DNA from: Burkholderia pyrrocinia
Lineage (GTDB): Bacteria > Pseudomonadota > Gammaproteobacteria > Burkholderiales > Burkholderiaceae
Length of the DNA: 64,000 bases
Reading direction: 5' to 3'
NCBI RefSeq assembly: GCF_003330765.1
Contig: NZ_CP024903.1
Location: 1,984,001-2,048,000, forward strand
Shown one piece after another: positions 1 through 10,544 of the stretch (the first letter of the stretch is position 1; every line of letters starts with the position of its first letter). The translations under genes were made by a program, and so were the position numbers. The notes under the pieces are model-generated. The model saw nothing but the letters and a program-made list of their open reading frames with translations. It was not told the origin of the DNA and made no database searches.

Positions 1-116
1 CGTCCTGCTTTCCGGGATAACCGAAGCCTCGCGTCGAAACCCATCCGTCGATTCGATCCGATGCGACCCCGCCCCTGCCCGGCGCCGTCGCGTCGCGCGT
101 ACAGGAGGGGGTTGCG

Positions 117-1301
117 TTGGACGTTCGCGTGTACCTGCTGGCCACCGCCGTGTTCCTGGCCGGCGTCGCCGAAAACATCTGCGTCGGCATCCTGCCGGCC
201 ATCTCCGCCGGCCTTCACGTGTCGATCGCGGCCGCCGGTCAACTCACCACGATCTTCTCCGCCGTGTTCGCACTGGCCGCGCTCGTCGCGGCCGCCGGTG
301 TCGCGCGCGTCGAGCGGCGCACCGCGCTGCTCGCATCGCTCGGCGCGTTCGCGGCCGCGAACCTGTTCGCCGCGGCGAGCCCCGGCTATGCGAGCCTGTT
401 CGCCGCACGCGTGCTGATGGCCGCGAGTTGCGCGACGCTGATCCTCGTCGCGACGCGATTCGCGGCCGAACTCGCGCCCGCCTCGCAACGCGGCCGCGCG
501 ATCGGCATCGTGTTCATGGGAATCAGCGCGTCGCTCGTGCTCGGCGTGCCGAGCGGGATGCGGATCGCCGAATGGGCCGGCTGGCGCGCAGTGTTCGTGT
601 CGATCGCCGTGCCCGCGCTGCCGCTCGGGATCTGGCTCGGCCGCCGGCTGCCGCGCATCGCGCCGGCCGCTGCCACGGTCGTGCCGGATGCGACCGGCAC
701 GCCGGCCACGCCGTCGTATCGCGCCGCGCTCGCGCGCCCGCGGCTGCTGGCCGCGCAACTCGTCTCCATCGCGATGATCGGCGGACATTTCACGCTATTT
801 GCGTATCTCACGCCGTATCTGCAGGCCGTGCTGTCGCCCGGCGCGGCCGCGCTCGAAGGCTTGTACGTCGCGTTCGGAATCGCCGGCGTGACCGGCGCGT
901 GGCTCGGCGGACTGTGCTCCGACCGGCTCGGCGCGTCGCGCGCGCTGTGCGCGTGCCCGGCCGTGTTTCTCGTCGCGATGGCCGTGCTGCCGGCGGCCGG
1001 CGCGTCGCCGCTGTCGTTCGTGCCCGCGATGATGCTGTGGGGCGGCATCAGCTGGTCGATCTCGCCGATCGTGCAGAACTACCTGATCCACACCGCGCCG
1101 TCGCTGGCCGATGCGAGCGTCGGCATCAATGTGTCGGCCATGCACGCGGGCGTCGCGCTCGGTTCGGCGCTCGGCGGCGTGCTCGTCGGGCACGATGCGC
1201 TGCGCGTCACGCCGTGGGCCGGATGCCTGCTCGTGGCCGTCGCACTGGCGTGCGCGTGCGTCGCGGCCTGGCCCGCGCGGCAGGCCGCGCGCGCATCGTG
1301 A
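117..1301 (+). CDS. MFS transporter, DHA1-like
   Basis: This is a 394-residue inner-membrane protein with about twelve hydrophobic segments, typical of the drug:H+ antiporter branch of the major facilitator superfamily (efflux of small molecules driven by the proton gradient). The N-terminal half carries the usual short basic loop (residues about 66-69) after the second helix. The start is a TTG placed 8 bases after a strong AGGAGGGG ribosome site at 102-109, which decides it over internal ATGs. The substrate cannot be read from the sequence. It stands alone and is followed by an unrelated secreted-protein gene on the same strand. Confidence 0.85.
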   Translation: MDVRVYLLATAVFLAGVAENICVGILPAISAGLHVSIAAAGQLTTIFSAVFALAALVAAAGVARVERRTALLASLGAFAAANLFAAASPGYASLFAARVLMAASCATLILVATRFAAELAPASQRGRAIGIVFMGISASLVLGVPSGMRIAEWAGWRAVFVSIAVPALPLGIWLGRRLPRIAPAAATVVPDATGTPATPSYRAALARPRLLAAQLVSIAMIGGHFTLFAYLTPYLQAVLSPGAAALEGLYVAFGIAGVTGAWLGGLCSDRLGASRALCACPAVFLVAMAVLPAAGASPLSFVPAMMLWGGISWSISPIVQNYLIHTAPSLADASVGINVSAMHAGVALGSALGGVLVGHDALRVTPWAGCLLVAVALACACVAAWPARQAARAS

Positions 1302-1357
1302 CGGGCCGCGCGGCGCGCTCGCCGGCCTCGCGCACGACGTGTATCATCGCCGCCATC

Positions 1358-1879
1358 ATGCCCATCCGACCGCTTCGTCCGCTCCTGATCTCCACTGCAC
1401 TCGCCGTCTCCCTCGCCGCGCACGCGCAGCAGGTCGGCGTGGTCGCCGACGGCGTCTACTACACGCCGAACACGCATCTGGCGGCAGGCACATCGCTGCA
1501 GGTCCTGCCGGACGACGACAAGGGCATCGCGCACTGCTGCGCGACGATCACCGGGCCCGCCAGCAAGCCCGCCAACCAGATTCTCGACAACCTGCACGAC
1601 GACCGCACGATCGCGGCGTATGCGCTGTCGCTGCCGAAGTCGGTTCCGGCGGACACGCGCGGCTTCGGCGTGGCCGGCTCCGCGCGCTTCGTGCGCCAGG
1701 GCGCGCGCCCGGAAGCCGTGCTCGACGGCGGGCTGCAACTCGCGTTCTCGACCTGCACGTCGATGGAAGGCACCCATTACCTCGGGCGCAAGGTCGGCGC
1801 CAACACGTTGCTCGTGCACCTGTATCAGTACTTCGACGGCGAACTCGAGCCGACCTGCAAGGATCGCGATCTGAAATAG
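1358..1879 (+). CDS. secreted hypothetical protein
   Basis: This is a 173-residue protein that I do not recognise as a named family. It begins with a clear signal peptide: basic residues, then a hydrophobic core, then an Ala-His-Ala cleavage site near residue 22. The mature part has several cysteines (a Cys-Cys pair near residue 53, a Cys-Thr-Cys region, a late Cys), so a disulphide-bonded periplasmic or outer-membrane-associated protein is likely. The ATG at 1358 is the first in-frame start that leaves an intact signal peptide. The frame extends further upstream, but only as the shadow of the transporter. Confidence 0.7.
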   Translation: MPIRPLRPLLISTALAVSLAAHAQQVGVVADGVYYTPNTHLAAGTSLQVLPDDDKGIAHCCATITGPASKPANQILDNLHDDRTIAAYALSLPKSVPADTRGFGVAGSARFVRQGARPEAVLDGGLQLAFSTCTSMEGTHYLGRKVGANTLLVHLYQYFDGELEPTCKDRDLK

Positions 1880-1939
1880 CGGCGCCCGGCCGGCCAGCGG
1901 CATCGCGCCGTTGCCCGCCGACCGTTCACGCCGGCCGCG

Positions 1940-3097
1940 TCACCACGCCTGCCGATAGATCGCCAGCGCGTCGGCCTCCGTCACCTCGCGCGGATTGTTC
2001 ACGAGCAGGCGTGTCTGCAGCATCGCGTCCGACGCCATCCCCGGCAGGTCGCCCTCCCCGATGCCGACCTCGCGCAGCGTGCACGGGATGCCGGTCGCGA
2101 CGATCAGCCGATCGATCTCGCCGATCAGCGCATGCGTCCTCGCTTCGTCACTACCCGTCGCCGACGGTGCGACGATCGCCGCGAGTTCCGCATACAGCGG
2201 TGCGGCGGCCGGCGCGTTGAAGCGCAGCACGTGCGGCAGCACCAGCGCATTCGACAGCCCGTGCGGCACGTGGAAGATGCCGCCGACCGGATAGGCCAGC
2301 GCATGCACGGCCGCGACCGGCGCATTCGCGAACGCCTGCCCGGCGAACATCGCGCCGACCAGCATCGCCTCGCGCGCGGGCCGGTTGCCGCCGTCGTCGC
2401 AGGCCACGAGCAGGTTGCGCGACAACAGCGTCAGCGCGTGCACGGCCAGCATGTCGGACACCGGATTCTTCAGTCGCGCGGACGTATAGGCTTCGATCGC
2501 ATGCACCATCGCGTCGATGCCCGTCGCGGCCGTCGCGGCGCGCGGCAGGCCGAGCGTCAGCTCGGCGTCGAGGATCGCGACATCCGCGAACAGGTGCGGC
2601 GACACGACGCCCATCTTGCGCGCCTCGCCGACCGTGACGATCGACACGGCCGTTACCTCGGAGCCCGTGCCGGCCGTCGTCGGCATCTGCACGAGCGGCA
2701 GCCGCGCGGTCGCGACCTTGTCGACGCCGTACATGTCGGCCAGCGCCTGCTGCCCCGGCGCGAGCACCGCGATCAGCTTCGCGACGTCCATCGACGAACC
2801 GCCGCCCAGGCCGAGCACGATCTCGGCATCGGCCGCCACCGCCCGCTCGGTTGCTTCGAGCACCACGTGCTCGGGCGGATCGGCGATCACGTCGTCGATC
2901 ACGGTAACTTGCCAGCCGTGCGCGGCGAGGCTCTCCAGCGCGGGCGCGAGCACGCCGCTGCGATGCAGGAACGCATCGGTGACGACGCACAGCCGCACGA
3001 GTGCCGGAAAGCGTTCGCGCAACAACACGCCGAGCCGGCGCGCGGCGCCGAATTCGACGACCTGCGTCGGAACGGTACGGAATTGAAACGGGTTCAT
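1940..3097 (-). CDS. iron-containing alcohol dehydrogenase
   Basis: This 385-residue protein is a group III (Fe-dependent) alcohol dehydrogenase, which interconverts an alcohol or polyol and a carbonyl using NAD(P). The nucleotide-binding GGGSSMD motif is at 98-104. The metal ligands of the family fit Asp195, His199, His265 and His279 (in the PHG motif). It is the last gene of the polyol operon and its start overlaps the stop of the monooxygenase gene by 4 bases (ATGA), so the two are translationally coupled. Maleylacetate reductases are in the same superfamily, but the neighbours here favour polyol or aldehyde chemistry. The exact substrate is unknown. Confidence 0.85.
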   Translation of the reverse strand: MNPFQFRTVPTQVVEFGAARRLGVLLRERFPALVRLCVVTDAFLHRSGVLAPALESLAAHGWQVTVIDDVIADPPEHVVLEATERAVAADAEIVLGLGGGSSMDVAKLIAVLAPGQQALADMYGVDKVATARLPLVQMPTTAGTGSEVTAVSIVTVGEARKMGVVSPHLFADVAILDAELTLGLPRAATAATGIDAMVHAIEAYTSARLKNPVSDMLAVHALTLLSRNLLVACDDGGNRPAREAMLVGAMFAGQAFANAPVAAVHALAYPVGGIFHVPHGLSNALVLPHVLRFNAPAAAPLYAELAAIVAPSATGSDEARTHALIGEIDRLIVATGIPCTLREVGIGEGDLPGMASDAMLQTRLLVNNPREVTEADALAIYRQAW

Positions 3098-3429
3098 CGG
3101 GTGTCTCCCGGGGGTGTCGCCGTGCCGGTGTCCGGCTGCACCATGTAGCGCGACACGTCGCGGCGATCGAGCAACGGAATGATCGCCCCGATCCCGATCC
3201 GCTGGAAATGCGGCGTTTCCCGATGCGCGTCGAGGCCGTCCGCGTCGCGGTAACGCTCGAGGATCACGATGTGGTCGGGATCGGCTGGCGACCGGAAATA
3301 CGCGTAGTCGAGATTCTTCGGCTCGGCGCGCGTCGCCGGCGCGAGCTCCGCGAGCAGTTCGATCACGCGCTCGCCGTTGCCGGGCTTCGCGAAGTAATGC
3401 GCGATGACCTGCAGGTAAGGTTCGTTCAT
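3094..3429 (-). CDS. antibiotic biosynthesis monooxygenase (ABM/YgiN-like)
   Basis: This 111-residue protein has the single ferredoxin-like ABM fold signature: an N-terminal strand with a Val-Ile-Ala-His start, a Pro-Gly-Asn-Gly turn, a Tyr-x-Tyr-Phe-Arg segment and a Val-Ile-Leu-Glu-Arg-Tyr strand. Family members are cofactor-free quinol monooxygenases or related isomerases such as LsrG. The ATG at 3429 follows a GGAG 7 bases upstream. It sits inside the polyol operon between the antiterminator-like gene and the Fe-alcohol dehydrogenase, so it may act on a reactive intermediate of that pathway. This role is inference from position. Confidence 0.75.
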   Translation of the reverse strand: MNEPYLQVIAHYFAKPGNGERVIELLAELAPATRAEPKNLDYAYFRSPADPDHIVILERYRDADGLDAHRETPHFQRIGIGAIIPLLDRRDVSRYMVQPDTGTATPPGDTR

Positions 3430-3457
3430 GCTGTGCTCCGTGTTCGACAGGAGGCCG

Positions 3458-4033
3458 TCACGACGACGGGTCGAAATTCCACCATGCGCGGTCGCTCGTC
3501 GACACCGCGACCGCGCCGTGCCGCCTCGCACTGCGCACGTCGTCCGCGTTGCCGACGAAACCCGACGCAACGATCGGCGGCAGCGCCTGCCGGTCGGCTT
3601 CGCTCAGGTGCGCGAGCATCGGCGCCGGCATCAGTTGCACGAGGTTCGGATCGCTCTGCTCGATCGCCTTCACGCTGCGCGGCCACGTCGAACGGTCGGT
3701 CACGAACACCTTCTGCATCGTGATCAGCCCCGCGCGGTTCGCGCGCTGGATCGTCGCGACGCGCGTCGACACGACGCTCGCGACGCCGATATCGGCCAGA
3801 TACTCGACGCCGCCCTTGTCCTGCGACAGCCCGTCGCAACTGTCGATGTTGACGATCACGAACTTGCCGGCCCGGGCGAGCGCAACGACCACCTCCTGCA
3901 GCCTCCGCAGGTCGACGTTCGCGACGATGCCGACCTCGGCCGCGCTATCGATGAAGCTGTCGGCCTGCTCGGCGCCGTACAGCGTGGCGATGACGGGATG
4001 ACGGGCGAGACGCGCGCCCAGCGACTTGTCCAT
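3458..4033 (-). CDS. glycerol-3-phosphate responsive antiterminator (GlpP family)
   Basis: This 191-residue protein matches the GlpP family, a TIM-barrel-like RNA-binding antiterminator known in Bacillus, where it binds the glpD leader mRNA when glycerol 3-phosphate is present. Visible family features are the early Pro-Val-Ile-Ala segment, a Val-Asn-Ile-Asp-Ser-Cys-Asp-Gly stretch, a Lys-Gly-Gly-Val-Glu-Tyr-Leu turn and a late Pro-Ile-Val-Ala-Ser-Gly-Phe strand. The start ATG lies 5 bases after the stop of the FAD-linked oxidase gene. It may regulate its own operon through the leader upstream of 10297, but no classical terminator is seen there, so the mode of action is open. Confidence 0.8.
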   Translation of the reverse strand: MDKSLGARLARHPVIATLYGAEQADSFIDSAAEVGIVANVDLRRLQEVVVALARAGKFVIVNIDSCDGLSQDKGGVEYLADIGVASVVSTRVATIQRANRAGLITMQKVFVTDRSTWPRSVKAIEQSDPNLVQLMPAPMLAHLSEADRQALPPIVASGFVGNADDVRSARRHGAVAVSTSDRAWWNFDPSS

Positions 4034-4038
4034 GACGT

Positions 4039-5597
<1,559 letters not shown>

Positions 5598-5601
<4 letters not shown>

Positions 5602-7277
5602 CCGTTTTCTCCCATGAGGATGGCTTTTTCGAGTGCAATGGCGGCGACGTAGTCGCGCACCTGGCTGGCGACGGCTGCATCGGACAGGCCGAGCTCCGCC
5701 TTGAGGATGGCGCCGACGCGCGGTGCCGCGCGCGCCGATGCGTCGCGCGCCATCAGTCGCGCGCGTGTGCGACGCGACAGCACGTCGTCGATGCTGCGCG
5801 CGAATTCGTGGCGCACCGCATAGAGCACTTCCGCTTCGCTGTACGGCAGCCCTTCGACGATCGGCGCGAGCAGCGACGGCGTCGCATCGGCGAGATCGCC
5901 GACGAAGCGCGCCTCGGTGCCGTAGCGTTCGCCGAGATGCGCGGCGAGCCCGCCCGACGCAACGATCGCCTGCGGGTCGTAACCGGCCGCGCCGAGCAGG
6001 TACGCGGATTTCGTACGGCAGCGCGTGCGACGGCCGAGCAGCTTGCCGACCGTATCGATCGTCTGCTCGGCCATGTGCCGCGACGTCGTCAGCTTGCCGC
6101 CGACGATCGTCACGAGCCCGTCGGGCGCGACATGGATCTCGTGATTGCGCTTCATCTCGATCGTCTTGCCGCCGGGCGGTCCGACGAGCGGCCGGCATCC
6201 GGCGATGCTGCCGACCACGTCGTCCGCGCTCAGGTCGGCCTTCAACGCGGAACGCGCGCCGTCGAGCAGGAAATCGAGCTCCTGCCGCGTGCAGTGCACG
6301 TCGTCGAGATCGCCGTCGTAGTCCTCGTCGGTCGTGCCGAGATACGACACGTTGCCCCAGCGCGTGATCGTCGCGCGGCGGTTGCGGCCCGGCACCGGAA
6401 TTGTCACCGTGCAGTCGTTGCGGATCTTCAGCCACGGAATCGCGACGTGCACGCCCTTCGCGGGCCGCACCTGCAACGCGGACGTGTCGCCCTTGCGCGC
6501 GCCGGTCCAGTCGCGCAGCCACACGCCCGTGGCCATCACGACCACGCGCGCGCGCACGCGCCGCTCGCGGCCGTCCGCATGCACGATCGCGCCGTCGACC
6601 TTGCCGTGGCCGTCGCGCGTCAGCTCGACCACACGCGCGTGGTTCGCCACCGCCGCGCCGTGAAACGCGGCCGTGCGCACGAGGTTCAGCGTCAGGCGCG
6701 CATCATCGACGCGCGCGTCGAAGTACAGGAAGCCGCCCGTCAGGTAGGTCTCGTTGAAGGTCGGGCAATGCGACAGCACCTCGGCCTTCGTCAGCTTCTG
6801 GTGCAGGATGCCCTCGCGCCAGCCGCCGGCGATGTCATAGGTCCACAGCAGGCTTTCGAAGGCTTTCGCGAGACGCTGGTCGAACACGCCTTCGCGCTCC
6901 ATCACCGGGAACAGGAACGGCAGCCGCTGCACGAGATGGCGCGCGTTGCGCCGCAGCCGCTGCCGTTCGAGCAGCGAATGGCGCACGAGCCCGAGATTGC
7001 CCTGCTCGATGTAGCGCAGCCCGCCGTGCACCATCTTCGACGATTTTGACGACGTCCCCGACGCGAAATCGCTCTTCTCGACGAGCGCGACGTGCAACCC
7101 GCGCAGGCTCGCGTCGAATGCCGCGTACGCGCCTGTCACGCCGCCGCCGACGATCAGCACGTCGAACGTATCCGTCTCGAGTCGCGCCAGATGCTCGTCG
7201 CGGTTCACGCGCAGCGGCTCGGTTCCCGTCATGCCGGCACGGTCCGTCCGCGGTTTTCTGGATGGCAAAAACATCAT
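5598..7277 (-). CDS. glycerol-3-phosphate dehydrogenase, GlpD-like
   Basis: This 559-residue FAD-dependent dehydrogenase oxidises glycerol 3-phosphate to dihydroxyacetone phosphate and passes electrons to quinone at the membrane. The dinucleotide-binding GGGVTG is at 44-49. It is followed by the diagnostic Ser-Lys-Ser-Ser-Lys-Met-Val-His-Gly-Gly-Leu-Arg-Tyr segment (about 77-89) and a later Gly-Gly-Lys-Leu-Thr-Thr-Ser-Arg turn of the DAO fold. A second possible start at residue 16 would remove a basic N-terminus. It is 18 bases downstream of the FGGY kinase, so the kinase product is probably its substrate. Burkholderia usually has another glpD elsewhere, so this looks like a pathway-specific copy. 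Confidence 0.87.
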
Positions 7278-7295
7278 GCTGGTCGTTCTCCGTGC

Positions 7296-8837
7296 TTACG
7301 CGTGAGCAAAATCGGCCGCGTGCGCGAGCTCGGATGCGATCCGCGCATGCCAGGCCGCGCGCCGGCGCTGCCGGCTGTCCGCATCGATCGAGGGTTCGAA
7401 AATGGTGTCGGTAACGAGCGTCGCACGGGCCGCGTCGAGCGAATCCCACAGCAGCCCCGACGCGCCCGCGAGAAACGCCGCGCCGCGCAGGCTCGCGCGA
7501 TCGCCTTCGCGCATCCGGCGCACGGGCACACCGCTCACGTCGGCCTGGATCTGCAGCAGCGTGTCGCTGCCCGCGAGGCCTCCGCCGACGATCAACTCGG
7601 ACACGTCGGCCCGCGCCACGGCCTGGTTGGCCTCCATGCACGACGCGACCGAATGCGCGATGCCTTCGAGCACCGCATACGCGACCTCGGCCTGCGTCGT
7701 CGCGATCGAGATGCCCGACAGCAACGCGCGCGCATTCGGCTCCATCCGCGGCACGCGCAGGCCAGTGAGCGCCGGCACGAACGTCACGCCGCGTGCCGAC
7801 TGCACGGTGCCCGCCAGCGCGCTGATCTGCGCGGGATCGTCGAACCAGCGCAGTTTTTCGCAGACCCAGCGTAGCGCCGAACCCGTTGTCGCGACGAAGG
7901 TTTCGAGCGAGTAATGCGACACGCCGCCGTGTCGCCGCGCGGTCATCGCCAGCGTACCGTCATGCGCGTGACCGGGTTGTGCATGCGATCCGGCATCGGG
8001 ACACACCGTACCGGTCAGCAGGTCGACGAAGCTGCCGGTGCCGTGCACGCACATCGCCTGGCCGCGCTCGACGCAGCCGAGACCGACCGCACCCGCGAAC
8101 TGGTCGCCCGCGCAGGCAAGGATCGGCACGTCGATGCCGAGCACGTCCTGGCGCGTGCGGCCAAATGTGTCGGCGTCCTCACGCAGCGCGGGCAGCAGTT
8201 CGTGCGGAAAGCCGAGCGCGTCGAGCCACGGGTCGAAATAGCGATGTTCGCCGAGCAGGTACGCACTGGCGGAAGTCGCGTGGGTCGGCGTCGTCACGCA
8301 CTCGCGCACATCGGACAGATGCCACAGCAGCCACGTGTCGATCGTGCCGAACGCGAGACAGCCGGCGCGACGCGCGTCGGCCACCGCCTGCGACGTGCGC
8401 ATCTGGTGCACAGCCCAAAGATACGGCGAACGCACGCCCGCCGGCCGGCCGACCTGCGGCACGAGCACGCTGTCCCAGTCGGCCGCGAGACGGTCGAGCT
8501 CGGCCGCATGGCGCGTGTCCTGCCAGACCATCGCGGGCACGAGCGCGCGCCCGGTCCGCGTATCCCACAGCACGGCGGTCGCGCGCTGCGTCGCGAGTGC
8601 AAGCGCGACGATGCGCACACCCCGATCGTGCGCGTGCTCGAGCGTCGCGCGGCAGACCGCGAGCGTCTTGTCGAGGATCGCGTTCGCGTCCTGTTCGACG
8701 ACGCCTGGCCGCGGGCTCTCGACCGACAGCGGCAGGTATTCAAGGCACGACACGTGTCCGCTCGCGTCGACGAGCGCGGCACGCGTGCCGGACGTGCCTT
8801 CGTCGATGGCGAGAATGGCGTTTCGGGAATCGGTCAT
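7296..8837 (-). CDS. FGGY-family carbohydrate kinase, glycerol-kinase-like
   Basis: This 513-residue ATP-dependent kinase belongs to the FGGY family. The first phosphate loop (Ala-Ile-Asp-Glu-Gly-Thr-Ser-Gly-Thr) is at the N-terminus. The catalytic Gly-Asp-Gln motif lies in Ala-Gly-Asp-Gln-Phe-Ala-Gly, followed by a His-Gly-Thr-Gly-Ser-Phe adenosine loop. The Phe-Val-Pro-Ala-Leu-Thr-Gly-Leu and Gln-Ala-Asp-Val-Ser-Gly-Val-Pro-Val segments resemble GlpK closely. With the adjacent GlpD-like enzyme it likely phosphorylates glycerol or a related polyol. Its ATG overlaps the stop of the MFS gene (ATGA). The substrate range of FGGY kinases is broad, so glycerol is only the leading guess. Confidence 0.85.
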   Translation of the reverse strand: MTDSRNAILAIDEGTSGTRAALVDASGHVSCLEYLPLSVESPRPGVVEQDANAILDKTLAVCRATLEHAHDRGVRIVALALATQRATAVLWDTRTGRALVPAMVWQDTRHAAELDRLAADWDSVLVPQVGRPAGVRSPYLWAVHQMRTSQAVADARRAGCLAFGTIDTWLLWHLSDVRECVTTPTHATSASAYLLGEHRYFDPWLDALGFPHELLPALREDADTFGRTRQDVLGIDVPILACAGDQFAGAVGLGCVERGQAMCVHGTGSFVDLLTGTVCPDAGSHAQPGHAHDGTLAMTARRHGGVSHYSLETFVATTGSALRWVCEKLRWFDDPAQISALAGTVQSARGVTFVPALTGLRVPRMEPNARALLSGISIATTQAEVAYAVLEGIAHSVASCMEANQAVARADVSELIVGGGLAGSDTLLQIQADVSGVPVRRMREGDRASLRGAAFLAGASGLLWDSLDAARATLVTDTIFEPSIDADSRQRRRAAWHARIASELAHAADFAHA

Positions 8838-10297
8838 CGCTGCGTTTTCTCGATGGCGGGTTTCAGGAAGGCCGACGTGGCGCGCGCGTCATCGCCGAAG
8901 TGCGGCGCGTCGGGTTCGTTGTCGGGATTGATGGTCGTGCGCGTCGGATCCCAGCGGATCGCGAAGCAAATCGCGCTCGCGACGCACGGCACGATCGCGA
9001 GGATCAGGAACGTGTGTTCGAGGCCGTAGCGCGCACGAAACAGCGGAAAGACCAGCAGGCCGAGTGCCGCGCCGATCGAGCCGAGCGCGCCGACAATGCC
9101 GTTCGCGCCCGCGCGCAGTTCGCCGCGAAACGACAGCGACGACAGGCTCTTGCCGTTCGCGCCGGGGCCGGCCGAGTGGAACAGGATGAACAGCGACGGC
9201 ACGACCACCGACAGCCACAGCGGCATGTGTGCATGGAACAGCCCGAGCGCGACCAGCATCGCGCAGACCGCCGCGAAACCGATCGCCGACGCGCGGCGCA
9301 GGCCGACGCGACGGCCGACCGCCGACGACGAGAAACCGCCGACGATCCCGAACAGGTTGAACACGAGCGCGCCGAGTGTCGCGTAGACGAAGTCCTTGCC
9401 GAACAGCGCGGCGCTGATCAGCGGCAGATACCAGCCGATCGCGAAGTATTCGATCGACTGTCCGATCTGCACGGTCGCGGCCAGGATCGTGCGCGGCAGG
9501 TAGACGCCACGGAAGATCAGCAGCACGTTCGCCAGGCCGCGCGTGGCCGGATTGACGATGGGCGTGCGTTCATGCGAAGGCGCTGCGACGAATGCCTGCC
9601 CATAGATGCGCGTCATCGCGCGTGCCGCGTCGTCGAGGCGTTCCTTGCGCGCGAGCCAGATCGGGCTTTCGACGAGGAACGCGCATTGCAGCGCGAAAAT
9701 CGTCACGCCGAACACCGCGGTAGCCGCGACCGAGTAACGCCAGATCGAATCGCCGACCTGCCATGCATGAAACAGCAGCGCGAGCAGCAGGTTCAGGCAG
9801 ACGGCCGTATACCACATGCCCTGCCAGGTATTGAGCCGGCTCTTCAGGCGGCCCGGCGTGAACTCCGCGAGCATTGCCATCGCGATCGCGAAGTCGATCC
9901 CGTACGCCATCCCGACGAAGAAGCGCCCCGCGAGAATCGTATTGAAATCCGGTGCAAACACCACCAGCAGCGCACCGATCACCGACAGCAGCTTCGCGGC
10001 GATCAGCGGCCGCACGCGCCCCCAGCGATCGGCCATCCAGCCGCCAATCGGGTTGAATGCGATCGCGACCCACGACGCGAACGACGTCATCCACGCAACC
10101 TGCGCGGCCGACAGATGCAATTCGTGCGTCATCGGCCCGAGGCCGGCGCTCAATGCCGAGTTGGAAAATGCGTCGAGAAACAGCCCGCCGAGCGACAACC
10201 ACCAGACGAGCCCCGCCCTGCCCGCGATACCGGGGCGCGCGTCGAGAAAGGAAATAACGTCTTCAATGCCATGAAGCTTGACCGCGATCGTTTGCAC
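8834..10297 (-). CDS. MFS transporter, sugar/polyol uptake type
   Basis: This 487-residue member of the major facilitator superfamily resembles the sugar-porter/metabolite-H+ symporter branch. It has twelve predicted helices, an Asp-Arg-Trp-Gly-Arg loop between helices 2 and 3 and a cytoplasmic central loop. It is the first gene of the polyol operon and presumably imports the substrate. The start is taken as a GTG at 10297 because GGAGG lies 6 bases upstream. An upstream ATG in frame has no ribosome site and would add about 20 unhydrophobic residues. All seven genes down to 1940 are on the same strand with overlaps or short gaps. Confidence 0.85.
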   Translation of the reverse strand: MQTIAVKLHGIEDVISFLDARPGIAGRAGLVWWLSLGGLFLDAFSNSALSAGLGPMTHELHLSAAQVAWMTSFASWVAIAFNPIGGWMADRWGRVRPLIAAKLLSVIGALLVVFAPDFNTILAGRFFVGMAYGIDFAIAMAMLAEFTPGRLKSRLNTWQGMWYTAVCLNLLLALLFHAWQVGDSIWRYSVAATAVFGVTIFALQCAFLVESPIWLARKERLDDAARAMTRIYGQAFVAAPSHERTPIVNPATRGLANVLLIFRGVYLPRTILAATVQIGQSIEYFAIGWYLPLISAALFGKDFVYATLGALVFNLFGIVGGFSSSAVGRRVGLRRASAIGFAAVCAMLVALGLFHAHMPLWLSVVVPSLFILFHSAGPGANGKSLSSLSFRGELRAGANGIVGALGSIGAALGLLVFPLFRARYGLEHTFLILAIVPCVASAICFAIRWDPTRTTINPDNEPDAPHFGDDARATSAFLKPAIEKTQR

Positions 10298-10359
10298 AAT
10301 CGGCCTCCGTATATTTGTTCTGTAAGAGGCTCGACATTGCAGATGCGATCGACGCATGG

Positions 10360-10384
10360 AGAGACCATCTTACAGATAGTCTCT
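10360..10384 (-). promoter_or_regulatory. 25-bp palindrome in leader of polyol operon
   Basis: A near-perfect inverted repeat pairs AGAGAC with GTCTCT and ATCT with AGAT around a three-base centre, with one mismatch per arm. It lies 63 bases upstream of the GTG start. No run of T follows on the minus strand, so a dimeric repressor operator is more likely than a terminator. An RNA hairpin target for the operon's own GlpP-type protein is also possible. Confidence 0.45.
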
Positions 10385-10403
10385 TATCTAGATCTGCCCG
10401 CGC

Positions 10404-10433
10404 AATTTACGGCGGGCATCACGCCTGTGTCAA
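10404..10433 (-). promoter_or_regulatory. candidate sigma-70 promoter of polyol operon
   Basis: A perfect TTGACA -35 box occupies 10428-10433. A weaker TAAATT lies at 10404-10409 on the same strand with an 18-base spacer. The palindrome at 10360-10384 would fall just downstream of the transcription start, a good place for a repressor. The -10 match is only four of six. Confidence 0.35.
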
Positions 10434-10544
10434 GCGCAGTCGGTTGTGCGATGCAGCGAGCGGCACGTCATCACGCCGTTAAATAGTTGCGGGCACAACG
10501 TCATGCGCATGCGGCCGGACGCGACAAACCGCCGTGGTTTCCGT

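Noticed and set aside
386..1048. Long open frames on the strand opposite the first MFS gene.
   Set aside because: They follow the third-position GC of the real gene and lack family motifs or ribosome sites.
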